Below are positions 1 through 11,400 of a DNA stretch of 64,000 nucleotides, in pieces. This DNA comes from Calycina herbarum. Lineage: Eukaryota > Ascomycota > Leotiomycetes > Helotiales > Pezizellaceae. Where the stretch lies: NCBI GenBank assembly GCA_001414485.1, contig LLEY01000086.1, positions 62,001 to 126,000 of the forward strand. Reading direction: 5' to 3'. How positions within the stretch are numbered: the stretch's first letter is position 1; every line of letters begins with the position of its first letter. The notes beneath the pieces were generated by a model. It searched no databases. It saw nothing but the letters and a program-made list of their open reading frames with translations, and was not told the DNA's origin. Made by a program: the position numbers and the translations under genes.

Positions 1-182
1 TATATCTTACTCTATTAAAAAAGATATTAAGAACGACTATATTAAATTCCTTATTAAATTTAAAAAAAACGCTTTAAAGAAGTTAATACTTAGCTATAAT
101 AATATCTAGGTATATATATAAAATATATTTAGAGTAAAGAAGGAGAAGTATATTCTAGAGAAGATATAGAATAGAAGGAAAC
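1..182. other. AT-rich RIP-type sequence, unclassified
   Basis: Strongly TpA-rich DNA at the left edge of the window with no open frame or recognisable terminal repeat. It directly abuts the left arm of the large palindrome at 183. It does not look like the continuation of the Fot1-like transposase that flanks the other side of the palindrome at 14796, so the two flanks of the palindrome do not match each other. Confidence 0.5.
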
Positions 183-347
183 TGTTGTTATATAGGTGAA
201 TAAGCTTCTGACTTATATCTATCCACGTGACTAGCACGCTAGTACAACGCTAGCATAAGTATAAATAGTTGTACTTCGAGTACCTAGAATAGTTATAGAG
301 AATATAATACGTATATATAACTAGATAGATTTATAACTAAGTTATAC
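183..347. repeat. Left outer arm of a ~739-bp foldback palindrome
   Basis: This stretch is the reverse complement of 14631-14795 with only scattered, mostly transition-type, differences; both carry an AGGTGAATAAGC block and an ACTAGCACGCTAGTAC block. The arm is cut at 347 by Gypsy-1, whose 5-bp TSD TATAC occupies 343-347. With Gypsy-1 removed (183-347 joined to 14222-14795) the repeat becomes one palindrome with arms of about 370 bp centred near 14426. No transposase is encoded. Foldback elements and long-TIR MITEs have this architecture, but I could not assign a family. Confidence 0.75.
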
Positions 348-533
348 TATTATAGCGCTAGTCTATAATACGTGATTCTCGGTCCTATATATAACCGTCA
401 GAGCTGCAACGCTTAGACGGATTTATAACGAGATTAAAAGCTCTTTATAGTTAGTAGAAATACCTCTTTTTCGTAGAGTATATATTCTATATTCTCTTAT
501 TCTTAGAACTATAGCTTTAAATTCTCGAATATA
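348..533 (+). repeat. 5' LTR of Gypsy-1, first part
   Basis: The sequence starts TATTATAGCGC (ancestral TGTTACAGCGC) and matches the 3' LTR at 13985 onward with transition differences. Fot1-like element A inserted at a TA here. The LTR resumes at 8363 and ends at 8408, so the two parts add up to 232 bp, the same as the intact 3' LTR. Confidence 0.88.
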
Positions 534-1288
534 ACGTAATCTATTACCGAGCTGCGTATATCACCGAGCTACGCACTTTTACCGACTTCTACTACTTTAA
601 AATATAATAAATCAACTATAATAATAGATAAAACTTATTACTCTTCGGATTCTAATAAGCTAGATATATCTATAAGTTCTTAATAAGTTCGCGTATTATA
701 ACCAGTCTTTCCGCAAGTACTATAACGTTATATAGTCGAAATCCCTTCCTTACGATTTACTCTTCTAAAGCGCTTATCGTGTCGTATCTGCTTATTTACT
801 TCGTCTTAAGCTATAATATCGTGTATATCCTCTATAGTAAGTGTACCTCCTTAACAGATACGATTCTTTTTAGCTCTATAATACTTAGAAAGTGCCTTAT
901 TTACCGCTCGAAGTATATATAGCTCGGTATTAACAAGAGTTAATTTATAAGCTAAACGCTCTATATCTTACTATTACCTATTCTCGATTACCTAGTTAAA
1001 CTGCCTTACTCTTACTACGTCGATTAATATAAGTAACAACTATTCTAGGATAGATTTAACCTATTATAAAGCCGGTCTCGTCGAAGTTATAGAAATCGCT
1101 ATCTACTATACTATATTTCGCCTATATATTCTCTACTAGTCGAAACTATACGCTAATTAACTTAGGATCTTCGTATAAGGCTCTTTAAAAGTCGTAAACG
1201 CGATTAAAACACGTCTTTAGCTCTGGTCGTCGAACTACGAATCGTTCTACCTAGCGCTTTCCGACGCGTTTTACTCTATACGTCTTAA

Positions 1289-1714
1289 TGTAACGAAACT
1301 CAAACGAACTAAACAAAGATGACTAAGTCTCGAAGGTTGGTATATAGTAAGAAGTATGAATACGCCGGGTTGTTCACTTAGAAGTGAACTCGTTACTTAT
1401 ATTAAAGATGTTAAATAGGATAATAAGATTAATAACTAAAGTTGAGCACGAAGCTCCTATCTAATAGCAGACGTGCTAGTCTTATATAGAACCTTCGTTC
1501 TCCTAGGTAGCTAACTCGCTTATCGAGCTAGCGATCTAATAAGCTGGTTCGCCTAGCGATCTAGCGGTCTATTACGTAATTAATATAATGAAATCCTTAG
1601 ATCGCTTAGCTAACCTAACCGATCCCTATCTACTATAAGAGTATTCCGATAGTGTTTAACCTGTTAGGACGCTGCCTAGTCTTTACTTATTACGTATATA
1701 CGTGATTTGTAATA
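1289..1714 (-). repeat. 3' LTR of Gypsy-2a
   Basis: A 426-bp repeat matching 7552-7977. On the plus strand it starts TGTAACGAAACT and ends GATTTGTAATA; on the element strand it begins with the RIP-altered form of TGTCACAAATCACG. The TSD copy CTTAA precedes it. Confidence 0.9.
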
Positions 1715-1959
1715 CTATCCCCTTCTTAGCTTAGCGTGTTCCTACGCTTAAGTATAACCTAAGAAATATTATTAGAAGGCTAGTAGCCTTCTTCTCTTTC
1801 TACTATACTACCTAATCGTTTAACGAAACGTACTAAGTATATTACTCTTAGAAAAGAAATTAACTTATCTAGAATAAAAATAGTGCCTTATACCTGATGT
1901 TCGAAAGCTGGTTTTATAAATAAATGTATTACTTCTTAAGATAAAAGTCTAAACTGTTA

Positions 1960-2410
1960 TAGTTGTTATATAAAGAACGGCAAGACCTACAACGTTCGCG
2001 AGGTGAACTGTATACCGACTATTCGAGATTAGGAGTTCGTAGATGCTTAGATCTAACGACTAGAGGACGAGGCCGATAAGACTATGGCGAAAGTCCTCTA
2101 GGTTAATAAGTAGAAGAAGCTGCTTTACGCCTAGAAGTAGAGAATGATAGCAGCTGGTCTCAACTCTCTTAAGGAGCTGGATGCTGCTGAAGAATTAGAA
2201 AGACAGGAAAAGGAGAAGGAGGAAGAAAAGAGGCGGATGGAAGAAGAGGCTGCTAGGCTAGCCGCCCTTCCTACGCCCGACGCTTCCGACCCTGCCCTTG
2301 CTCTAGGCCTTGACCTAGCCTTTCTTAAGTCCTTTCCTGCTAACTACGCGATGTAGGCAGACTTGGGTTTCGACGGTGGAACTCCTAAAGTTCCTTTAAG
2401 TACTAGCTGA
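1960..2410 (+). pseudogene. Antisense accessory ORF of Gypsy-2a (CxxC motif, coiled coil), RIP-broken
   Basis: This frame lies on the strand opposite gag-pol, between pol and the 3' LTR. It begins with a possible zinc-binding signature CYSCYIKNGKTY near 1960-1995, where the Tyr probably replaces a third Cys. A glutamine/glutamate/lysine-rich coiled coil follows, and the only long open stretch (2144-2356) reads LKELDAAEELERQEKEKEEE. After a TAG at 2354 the frame continues with a GFDGGTPK tail to a TGA at 2408-2410. Several internal TAG/TAA codons fall where Gln is expected. Similar Glu/Lys-coding antisense stretches lie at the equivalent places of Gypsy-2b and 2c. I recall small antisense coiled-coil proteins of this kind in other fungal Gypsy elements, but no function is known to me. 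Confidence 0.65.
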
Positions 2411-2456
2411 TGTTTTTTCTAGGTTTCTAAGTGTTTTCTGAATATAGGTAATCTAG

Positions 2457-2657
2457 CTATTTAATTAAATACTTAATCTTACTTCTAATAATCTTATAGT
2501 TAAGAATCCTTTCGACTTTATATTTAGTGTTTAGATTTACTAGTTGAATTTCCGTGAGTAGGGCTAGTGGTGCTCCTAGTAGTGCTGGTTTAAGTAAGGA
2601 TATATAGAATACTAGGTAGATGTTTATTATCTTTAGTAATACTAATTTATAATTCAA
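2457..2657 (-). pseudogene. Integrase C-terminal tail and chromodomain-like remnant of Gypsy-2a pol
   Basis: A 66-codon open stretch contains YISLLKPALLGAP, then KYKVERILNYK and KYLIK. This matches the end of Ty3/Gypsy integrase followed by the start of a chromodomain (the E-x-I-L-x-x-R and Y-L-V-K-W pattern). It stays open only because RIP happened not to create a stop in it. It marks Gypsy-2 as a chromovirus-type element. Confidence 0.65.
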
Positions 2658-5600
2658 AGGTCCTTTAACTTGTTTAATTTTAAATAGTCTAAGTTTTTTA
2701 TAATCTAGTTTATTACTTAGTCTTTTTATATCGATGTTTTTTTATACTAAGTAGACTTTATCCCTCTCTTTTAGTATTAGCTCTTAACTACGTCGTTTAT
2801 TATAGTAGTACGCGTTTCTTTCTATTATAAATTATAGGTCTTCTGTAAGTTCCTTATATAGACTCTTGATTTTTAAGATATAAATATAAGTAAGTTAGTT
2901 GTTAATAGTCGTAGACAGTAGTTCTTAATATACTAATAATTTATATCTAAAGTTAGTATAGAATAGTATAATAAGTGTTATTTCTATTACTAAACTGTTA
3001 TAGGCAAATTATACTAAGGGCAGTAGTTCTACCTAGTTGTCTTACTAGTAGTTTATATAATAACGAAGGTATGTTTTAACTACTTAATTTATTCGTTCGT
3101 TTCCTCTATTTATTTAAGAGTAAAAAGCTGTTGAAAGCTTTCTTTTTATACCTAATTATTCTATAAGAGCGATTTAAAATTTAGAGGTAAAGAGTTTATC
3201 TCTATTTAAGAGTATTTCTTTAGGTAGTCTATGTCTTAAGACTACTTCTCTAAGGAATGTAAATGCTAGTTCCTTAGCTATACTTAACTCTATATATAGT
3301 ACTAGAATTATGTATTTTGTAAGCCTTTCTATAATAACTAGGATAGAATTATATTTAACTCTTATTATTAGATCTTTAGATTTTAGTAATTTAATAATAA
3401 AATCTATAGATATTGATTTCTAAGGTATCTATAGTATTAGAGTAGTGTTTATCTGTCTATAAGGAGTATAGTAGGAAGCCTTATTCTAGGTATAGGTATT
3501 ATATTCTGCTATTACTTCCTTGACTATTACGGATAACTGATTAATATAGTAGTGTTATCTTATTCTCTAAAGAGTCCTGCGAATTCCTTGGTATCTATAA
3601 GTGGGCGTAGTATAGTATTCCTATATAAACTCCTTTATATACGAGCTAGGAACCTATAGTTTCCCTTTCACGTACTAATTATATCTTTCGTATATGTTTT
3701 AAATTTTATCTATCTAGATGTTGTTTATCGCTACTATTTTATATATAGTAGGTACTAAGTCTTTATTCTTAAGAGTTTTTAAGATTATAATCTTTTTATA
3801 CTCTTTGTTTCTCTTATATCTAGGTTTTTAGCTAAGAGTATTAGCTTAAGTGTTTAACGTTCCCTTTATATATTAAATAATAATATTAAATCCTTCTAAT
3901 ATCTTTAACTATCTAGCTAATTATCTAGTCGTGAGTTCCTTAGTAGTTGTAAACGTCTTAAGGTTCTTATAGTTAGATAGAATTATAACTAGATGTTTTA
4001 CTAATTATAAATAGATTCTCTAGTATTCTAAAGCTAGTACTATAGTAAGTAATTCTTTGTTAAAGATACTATAGTTTTGTTATACTAGGTTAAATGTTTT
4101 AGAATAATATATAATAGATATAAGCTTTCCCTTGTTATTTAGCTATAGATAAACCGTACCTACTACTATATCTAAGGCGTCTGTTTCGATTATACTAGGC
4201 TTATCTATATCGAAATCGTATAGAATAGGTTTTTCTATAAACTTTGCTTTAATTTTCTAAAAAGCGTCCTCTACCTATTTATTCTATATAAACTTAATAG
4301 CTTTCTTAACTAGTCCTAATATTAGTTTAGTAATCTTCGTATAGTCTTAAATAAATAGATAGTAAAAGTTTATAAATCTAAGGAAAGACTATATATCTTT
4401 TACATTTTCTAGTAACTTCTAGTTTAAGACGTCTTAGATCTTTACTAGATCTATTTCTATTTTCTCTAAGCTAAACACCTATCTTAGGAAAAGTGTCTAA
4501 GTTACTCTAAACTCGTATTTTAAGAGTTTCAACTAAGAGTTTACTTTTACTAGTTATTATAAAACTTCTTTAATATATCTCTTATATTCTTCTTCTTTTT
4601 CTAAGAAAATTAATATATTATCTAGGTAATAGATTACTATTACTCTTAGAAGATCTCTTAAAATATTATTATTTTATCTCTAATATATAGCTAGTATATT
4701 ATAAAGTCTAAATAGTATAACTGTATATTTATAAAGGCTCGATAGTAAGGCAAATGCTGTCTTCTATTCGTCTCTAACTTTTATTTGTTTAAGTCTATAG
4801 GTGTTTCGTTAATCTAGTTTCGTAAATCGTACTACCTTACCTAACTTGTCTCGTAAGTACTAGCTAGGTAGCAGCGGATAAGCGTTCTTAACTATAGCGT
4901 GATTTACTTCTTAGTAATTAATATATACTCTCTTATCTAGATTGTCTTTTTTCTTAATAATAAGTATATTTAAGGTAATTAATAACTTAGATCTTCTAAT
5001 ATATCCCTTTTTAATACCTTTCTTTATATAACTTTCTATTCTCTATAGGCTTTTCTAGTTATATAACCGAAGTTTCTGCTTTAAGAGGTAATAACCCTCT
5101 TTTAATTTAATCTTATAATCTTATAAGTAATGTTCTAATAAGGCTTACAAGTCTTCCAGGTTTTTAAACAAAGCCTTAAATTCTCTGTACTACATAGGTA
5201 TTTTGTTATTAGCTAGCTTGCTAACTTGTAGAGGACCCTAGGCTAGATGTCCTAGCGTTTTAGAAGAGGTGGCGCTAACCTCGTTCTAGCCTTGTAGTTA
5301 TAATTACAAACCTATATAATTATATTAACTAAAGGTTATTATTTAAGCCTTCTAATTAATATCCGGATTATGTTCTCTAATCTATAGTATACTAAGTATC
5401 GCTTCCTTACTTCCTATTTTAATAATATCGAATTATATATCTAAGTAGTATCCTTTAATAGTAATCTTTATTAGAATAGTTTATTAATCGATAATTCTAT
5501 CCTAGTATATAACGTTTATTCTATTAACTACTCCTAAGTAGTATAGCTTTATGCTTTTAATTAGGACGTTTAGCTTCTTCTAAGCTACTAGGGAAAGGAA

Positions 5601-7328
5601 ATTGCTTATTACTCTAGAATTAATTAAGACTCGGAGTTCCTTTCCTCTTATCTTTACTATTACTATAAGTTGATTTTCTCTAGAGGTAGTGTTTAGTTTT
5701 CTAATTATTAGTTAGTAGAGCTCTCTTTATACTAACTTCGTTTCGTAGTCTATGTTGTATTCGTTCGTCTCCTAGAAGATTATATTAAATAACTTTCTAC
5801 TTCTAGGTTCTTAAAATATTACTCTAACTTTTCTAACTAAAGCGACTATAGTATACTAGCCTCCTATTTCTAGTAAGGCTTCCTTGTTATTAGGTAGCGT
5901 ACCTAAAAAACTAGGTTTAGAGCGTCTTATAAAGTCGTTAGAACTCTATTATTACTATAAGCTAGTTCTTTTCTAAAGATCTACGACTATCTAAATGTCT
6001 TCTATCTTAGGTAGGCTAGATATTTCGCTAGATACTGTCTGTTTTAGTCTAGGTTCTTTAAATTCGATAGTTTCCCTTCTAGTAATAAGGCTTACTATTG
6101 TTATTCTGTCTTGTTTATTCTAAACTATTCTATAGGTAGTTAAAATAGTAGGGTTAATTCCTTAAGTTAAATGTAGGCTCTAGAAATCAGGTTTCTGGTT
6201 TTCTATATATACCTATCTATTCTCTTTCTTAAATATTCTAATAAATACCTATGTCTTGTCTTATTTAGGCTTATATATTCCTAGATTCTCTTTTAATAAA
6301 TTAGATTCTAATTCTAATAACTCTAATAAACTTATTAATAATAGTAATTTATATTCTATCTAAAGAAGTAATTTGTAATCTATTTCTAACTATGTATTAT
6401 AATATTCTTTAAGTAATAGATCTCTATTATTATTAGTATCCTATACCTTACTAACTTATAACTTAATTCCTTTGTTTAGCTGTAAGTATATAGCGCCTGC
6501 CGTTGTATTTATAGCGTCTGTTTTAATTTATGTGCTATAACCTCTAGCCTCGAGTTCTTCGTCTATAAGTTCGATTTTTTCTAATAAAGCTACTTCTTTT
6601 TAGATAGTAGCGTTAGCTTATTTCTCTTTAGAGTCTTTCTTCTTACTATACTTATTTGCTCTATAGCTAGGAAGACTATAGTTATAATATAAGTTCTACT
6701 CGCGTTAACGATTTCGCTCTTTCTAGGATAGTCCTTCTCTCTAGAAGTTTTCCTTCTTAGATTCTTTTACTAGTACCTATGATTTCTAAGTAGCGTCGAT
6801 TTCTATAAGATCTCTATAATCTTTTTATCTACTCTTTCTATATCGATAACTATAACTTCCTTTCTTCTCTAGATTCCTTTTATAGATACGATTATCGATT
6901 TTAATTACGTTATCTATTAATTCATTTAGTATATCTAGAAAATCCTCTTAAGTAAGTTTATTCTTAACATTGTCTTTAAGTCTATGATAGAATTACTTAT
7001 ATAACGCCTCGTCGTTCTATCCTATCTATATAGAGTACTATTAAAATTATAAGGTATACTTAGCAGCTAACCTCTTTTACTTAAGTATATATAAAGCTCT
7101 AACTACCTTTTTCTTTATATTAACGTCCTTAAAAGCCTAGTTAATTCTATTTCTAAACTCTTAAACATTCTTAAACAAATCCCTTATCTTCTTAGATATT
7201 TAAAGAGAGACCTTTCCTTTACTTGTCTTGTTCGCTTAGTAGTCTTCTAGATATAGTTCTAACTAATTATAAGCTACTTCTTTAAGACGAGTAGATAACT
7301 ATATAACCTAGTCGGTTTTATTTCTAAA

Positions 7329-7517
7329 CTAAGTATAATAAAAGTTTAAGTATAAGGAAGCTTTTATTAAGAACTTAGCTAGTTTCTTAGGTAAGCTATT
7401 GAATAGCTTTAGAACCGGAAGTTTCACTTCCTTATAGAGAGTAGTAACTGCCGCAACTGAGGGGGCCGTAGCTGGTTTTAGTAGAGTGGTTTTCAGAGTA
7501 GAAGAGGTTGCTAACAT
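7329..7517 (-). pseudogene. Gag N-terminal remnant of Gypsy-2a
   Basis: A 62-codon open fragment just inside the 5' LTR on the minus strand, rich in Ala, Thr, Leu and Lys. The same position in Gypsy-2b (17400-17530, plus strand) holds a related sequence. Its place right after the LTR makes it the start of gag. It has no recognisable domain and is not an independent gene. Confidence 0.5.
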
Positions 7518-7551
7518 AGTAGCAATCTTACTTCTAAGTAGGTGCTTAAAG

Positions 7552-7977
7552 TATAACGAAACTTAAATCAACTAAACAAAGATAACTAAGTCTCGAAGGT
7601 TAGTATATAGTAAGAAGTATAAATACACTAGGTTGTTTACTTAGAAGTGAACTCGTTACTTATATCAAAGATATTAAACAGGATAATAAGATTAATAACT
7701 AAAGTTAAGTACGAAGCTTCTATCTAATAGCAGACGTGTTAGTCTTATATAGAACCTTCGTTCCCCTAGGTAGCTAACTCGCTTATCGAGCTGGCGATCT
7801 AACGAGCTGGTTCGCCTAGCGATCTAGCGGTCTGTTACGTAATTAATATAATGAAATCCTTAGATCGCTTAGCTAACCTAACTGATCCCTATCTACTATA
7901 AGAGTATTCCGATAGTGCTTAACCTGTTAGGACGCCGCCTGGTCTTCACTTATCACGTGTGCACGTGATTTGTGACA
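7552..7977 (-). repeat. 5' LTR of Gypsy-2a
   Basis: A 426-bp LTR, less mutated than its partner at this end, with GTGATTTGTGACA at 7965-7977 and the TSD CTCGA immediately after. On the minus strand the interior begins CTTTAAGCACCTACTT, which is shared with Gypsy-2b and is the likely primer-binding region. Confidence 0.9.
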
Positions 7978-8362
7978 CTCGAGGAGGTAATTCGCTATAT
8001 CTTCTATATTAACTAGCCGAGGCGAAAACCCTCTAGAATCTCGATCGAATATATGTCGAATAATTATTTCCTCTTCTAATTTCGTTAGCTTTAAATAATT
8101 AGGTTTAGTATCGCTATAAGAAGGTCGGCCGTTTATTCTAAGACGAAGAGTAGATTTAAGAACTTTATAGATTTTTACAGCGTTTCTATAGCTTAATTTT
8201 CGTTTAGATATTCAAATAGCTTCAATAGCTAATATAATTCGTGCTTCTTAAGTTTAGACTTATATTATAGAAGAAGAAAACACGTATTAAAGTAGTAGAG
8301 TAGTAAATTCGGTAAAAGTACGTAGCTCGGTAATATACGCAGCTCGGTAATAGATCACGTTA

Positions 8363-8408
8363 TATATATATACTCTTATACCTTTGTCTTTAGATATAGA
8401 TCGTGATA
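8363..8408 (+). repeat. 5' LTR of Gypsy-1, second part
   Basis: This is the continuation of the interrupted 5' LTR after Fot1-like element A. It matches the last 46 bp of the 3' LTR (ACTCTTATGTCTTTGCC region) and ends GTGATA, the RIP-altered form of a terminal CA. The primer-binding site should follow at 8409. Confidence 0.85.
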
Positions 8409-11400
8409 TTATTTAAAGCTTAACTCTTTTTACTCTCTATAAAGGATTATAATATCGACCGGATTCTACGCTTATAATAGCTAGAAGATCTTATACTTAT
8501 AATAGTATAATTACAACTCTCCTCCTCTATCTATAATAGCCTCTCTTCTTATAAACGGATCTCTCGAGTATCTCTACGTCTATAACGACTTATCTCCTCG
8601 AAAGACACGCTTATAATAGCCTATATAACCTTTTTTTTATAACCTCTCGCTACTTTCTCCTTCTTCCTTTCTGATAATATAATAGCTAATACTCGAAGTA
8701 GTTATAGTAGAAAAGGGAAGACACCTACTAGCTTGTCTTAAACCAAGCCTTAATAACCGGATAACACCTCTAGAGTCGCCCCTCCCTCGCCTGCCTCCTC
8801 TACGATAAGCGAGCCTTCTATAGACGAAAACGTTCGTTTACGAGCTAAAATCCTCTCTTTATATATACAACTCTACTAAACCCCGTTGCTTATAAACTAC
8901 TTTGACAACCCTCTCCTAAGCCGCGAGTATACGTAAGCCTTCTAAGAGGCTACTACCGACTCCTCCTATTCCCGATTTAGTTCTAATAATTCTACTTATA
9001 AGTTCTAAGATAGCGAGAAACTTAAGAACAGCATCTCTCTATTATATAAGACTTGGCGGATTATCCTAGCTAGTAAAATAAGAAAGAACCTCTTCGAGAA
9101 CGAATAAGACAAACTTACCTTTGTCTTTATAGCTACTTCTAGTGTAGTATAAGAGTACCTGGAACTATAGATGGATTTCGGTTCCTCTATCTTATTTATA
9201 GATGTTATAGATATACTTATATATCTAGATACCTTGTTCGTAGATAGTAACGAAGCTGTAGAGGTTTATAAGGTCTTCTATAAACTCTTAATATAAGAGG
9301 ACGAGACTTTTGCTATATTTAAAGCAACCTTCTTAAGCTTTATAACTAAGGCTTATATCCTATTAAGTAAGTAGTCTAAAGATTTATACCAGAAGCTTAC
9401 GCTAGCTCTCTAAGTAAGTATCTTACTAGTCTAAATCACTTTAGTAACCTTTAACTAGTTATATAACCGCTGTTACTCTGTCTATTAAGACGGGGAAACT
9501 ATTAAGGAACGCTTTATAGCTCGCTATAACCGCCGCCTACTTATAAGAGGTTTCTCTACCGGCTACGGATTAACTTACTAACTTCTAGCTCTATATACTA
9601 CTATTGGTTATCCGCTAACCTAAAGCCCGGTCTGTTACTCTCTAGTTACGGACCGTAAGACTCCTTTGCCTACTTATAAGAGTACGAATCCTATCTAGGA
9701 TATAACAGACGTTATCTATTATAATTACGATGAACCTAGGTACTATGCTAGTAAATACCCTCTTTCTTAAAAACCCTCTACAGCTATTAAGCTATTAGAA
9801 GACGCTGAAAACTCGCTTACGGACTTCTACAGACTATAAGCGTCTAGAGAAGAATCAGCTGACGAGGAACTTGTTTATAAGAACTCGGGAAAAGAACAGC
9901 TCTAAAGTAAGTCTCCTCTTTAGAGTAAAATAAACTTAGATCTTAACCTCTTAATCTAAGTTATATAATAGGTAGAAAGGCTTTTATAACTATATATACT
10001 TTAATTAAGAATAGATATACTTTTAATACTACTAGACTTATTAATACTAGAGCGAATAGATAGCTATTTATTAATACGGCTTTAGCTGACTAGTTAAGTT
10101 AATATTATAGACAGGCTATAGAAAAGCTATTATATATAATATTAATTATAGGGTTTAATAGATATAAAGGACTAGCGATTACTCGCGTTATTCGCTTAAT
10201 ACTAAGTATCGATAGACGACAGTTTACTAATACGCTCTTTCTAATTACTAATATTAGTAGATACGATATTATTATCAGCTGTTAATAGCTTATAAACGTA
10301 AATATAAAGTTAGTAGTCCGTAGCTATAAGATTAAGTAGCTAGAATCCCTTTCTCTAGTTCGTTGATTCGATTACTTAGTATCTATTACTAGAGAATCGA
10401 TAACTATCTCCCTGCTAGACCTCTAAGCTTAGAAGGATATAGAGAACCGCGACCTCTGCTAGAATACTATAGAGAAACTTATATTAATCTATTCGATACT
10501 ACCTCGAAGCTAGCGCTAAACCTCGCTACTAGTTACTCTCGAGGAAATTCTAGACGAAAGCTTTTAGTAAGACCTCGTCTTTGCCTAGAATAGAATATAA
10601 GTCCTTATTCCTAACTGCTAACAACGTTGTCGATCCTTCTTAGGAAAACGTTTAGTTATAGACTATAAAGCGGCTATAAGCTCGCTTATAAACATCTGTA
10701 AACCTATAGAAGACTTTGCTATTAATATCTATTATATTAGAGCTACTGCTTTTAAACTTAACCTTTAAAAGCGCGATAACGAAGTCTTCTCTACTAGCTT
10801 ATAAGAGATCGACTATGCTCTTATAGACAGGTTACGTATAGAGCTCTCTTTAGTAGATTATGCTTTAGACGAATAACTAGTAGAATAGAACGTTTACTAG
10901 GAATATATAGACTTTAAGAATGTCTTTTCAAAGAGAGCTTTAGATAAGCTTCCTCTACTACGAAACTAAGTCGACTACTGGATTGAACTTATAGGTCTAA
11001 ATACTCTATTATATAACCTATTATATAGGATAACGACTAAGGAACTTCTAGCTATAAAGTAGTATATCCTCGATAACCTCGATAAAGGGTTTATTATTCC
11101 TAGCTACGCCTCTTTCGCCTCTCTAGTACTGTTTATAAAGAAGTCTAACAGAAGCTTATAGCTTTGTATCGACTACTAGAAACTTAACAACCTTACTTAT
11201 AAGAACCAGCACTCTCTTCTGCTAATCGACGAAACTCTTATATAAATCACTAGTACTAAAATCCTTATAAAGCTCGACATTCGTTAAGCTTTTAACTATA
11301 TACGTATAGAACTAGAGTTAGAAGAACTTATAATCTTTTAGACCTGTTATAGTATATTTAAATATAAGGTATTATCTTTTAGCTTAACTAACGGTCCTAC

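Larger units (their letters stand above)
1289..7977 (-). mobile_element. Gypsy-2a: chromodomain Ty3/Gypsy retrotransposon, minus strand, RIP-degraded
   Basis: Two 426-bp LTRs (1289-1714 and 7552-7977) flank a 6.7-kb element. The TSD is CTTAA at 1284-1288 and CTCGA at 7978-7982, which are identical apart from C-to-T/G-to-A changes. On the minus strand, gag starts near 7520, with a 62-codon open remnant at 7329-7517. Reverse transcriptase has YLDN in place of YLDD near 4610-4640, integrase lies at about 3750-2900, and a chromodomain-like tail (KYKVERIL motif) lies at 2457-2657. A polypurine tract AAGAAGGGGATAG (minus strand, about 1715-1727) abuts the 3' LTR. Between pol and the 3' LTR sits a plus-strand antisense ORF. 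The insertion landed in Fot1-like element A. Confidence 0.9.
534..8360 (-). mobile_element. Fot1/pogo-like DNA transposon A, internally deleted, split by Gypsy-2a
   Basis: The inverted terminal repeats of about 50 bp start ACGTGATCTATTACCGAGC; the left copy at 534 is RIP-altered to ACGTAATC. TA dinucleotides flank both ends (532-533 and 8361-8362). Minus-strand fragments of a Fot1/Pot2-class transposase are present, including the block around the first catalytic Asp (read as YNFDETGFIIG, near 1070-1095). The net element is about 1.13 kb, against about 1.86 kb for elements C and D. Near 955-985 a block that precedes the second catalytic region is joined directly to the C-terminal part, so roughly 700 bp holding the later catalytic acidic residues is missing. 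It was therefore probably non-autonomous before RIP. Gypsy-2a interrupts it at 1289. Confidence 0.85.
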
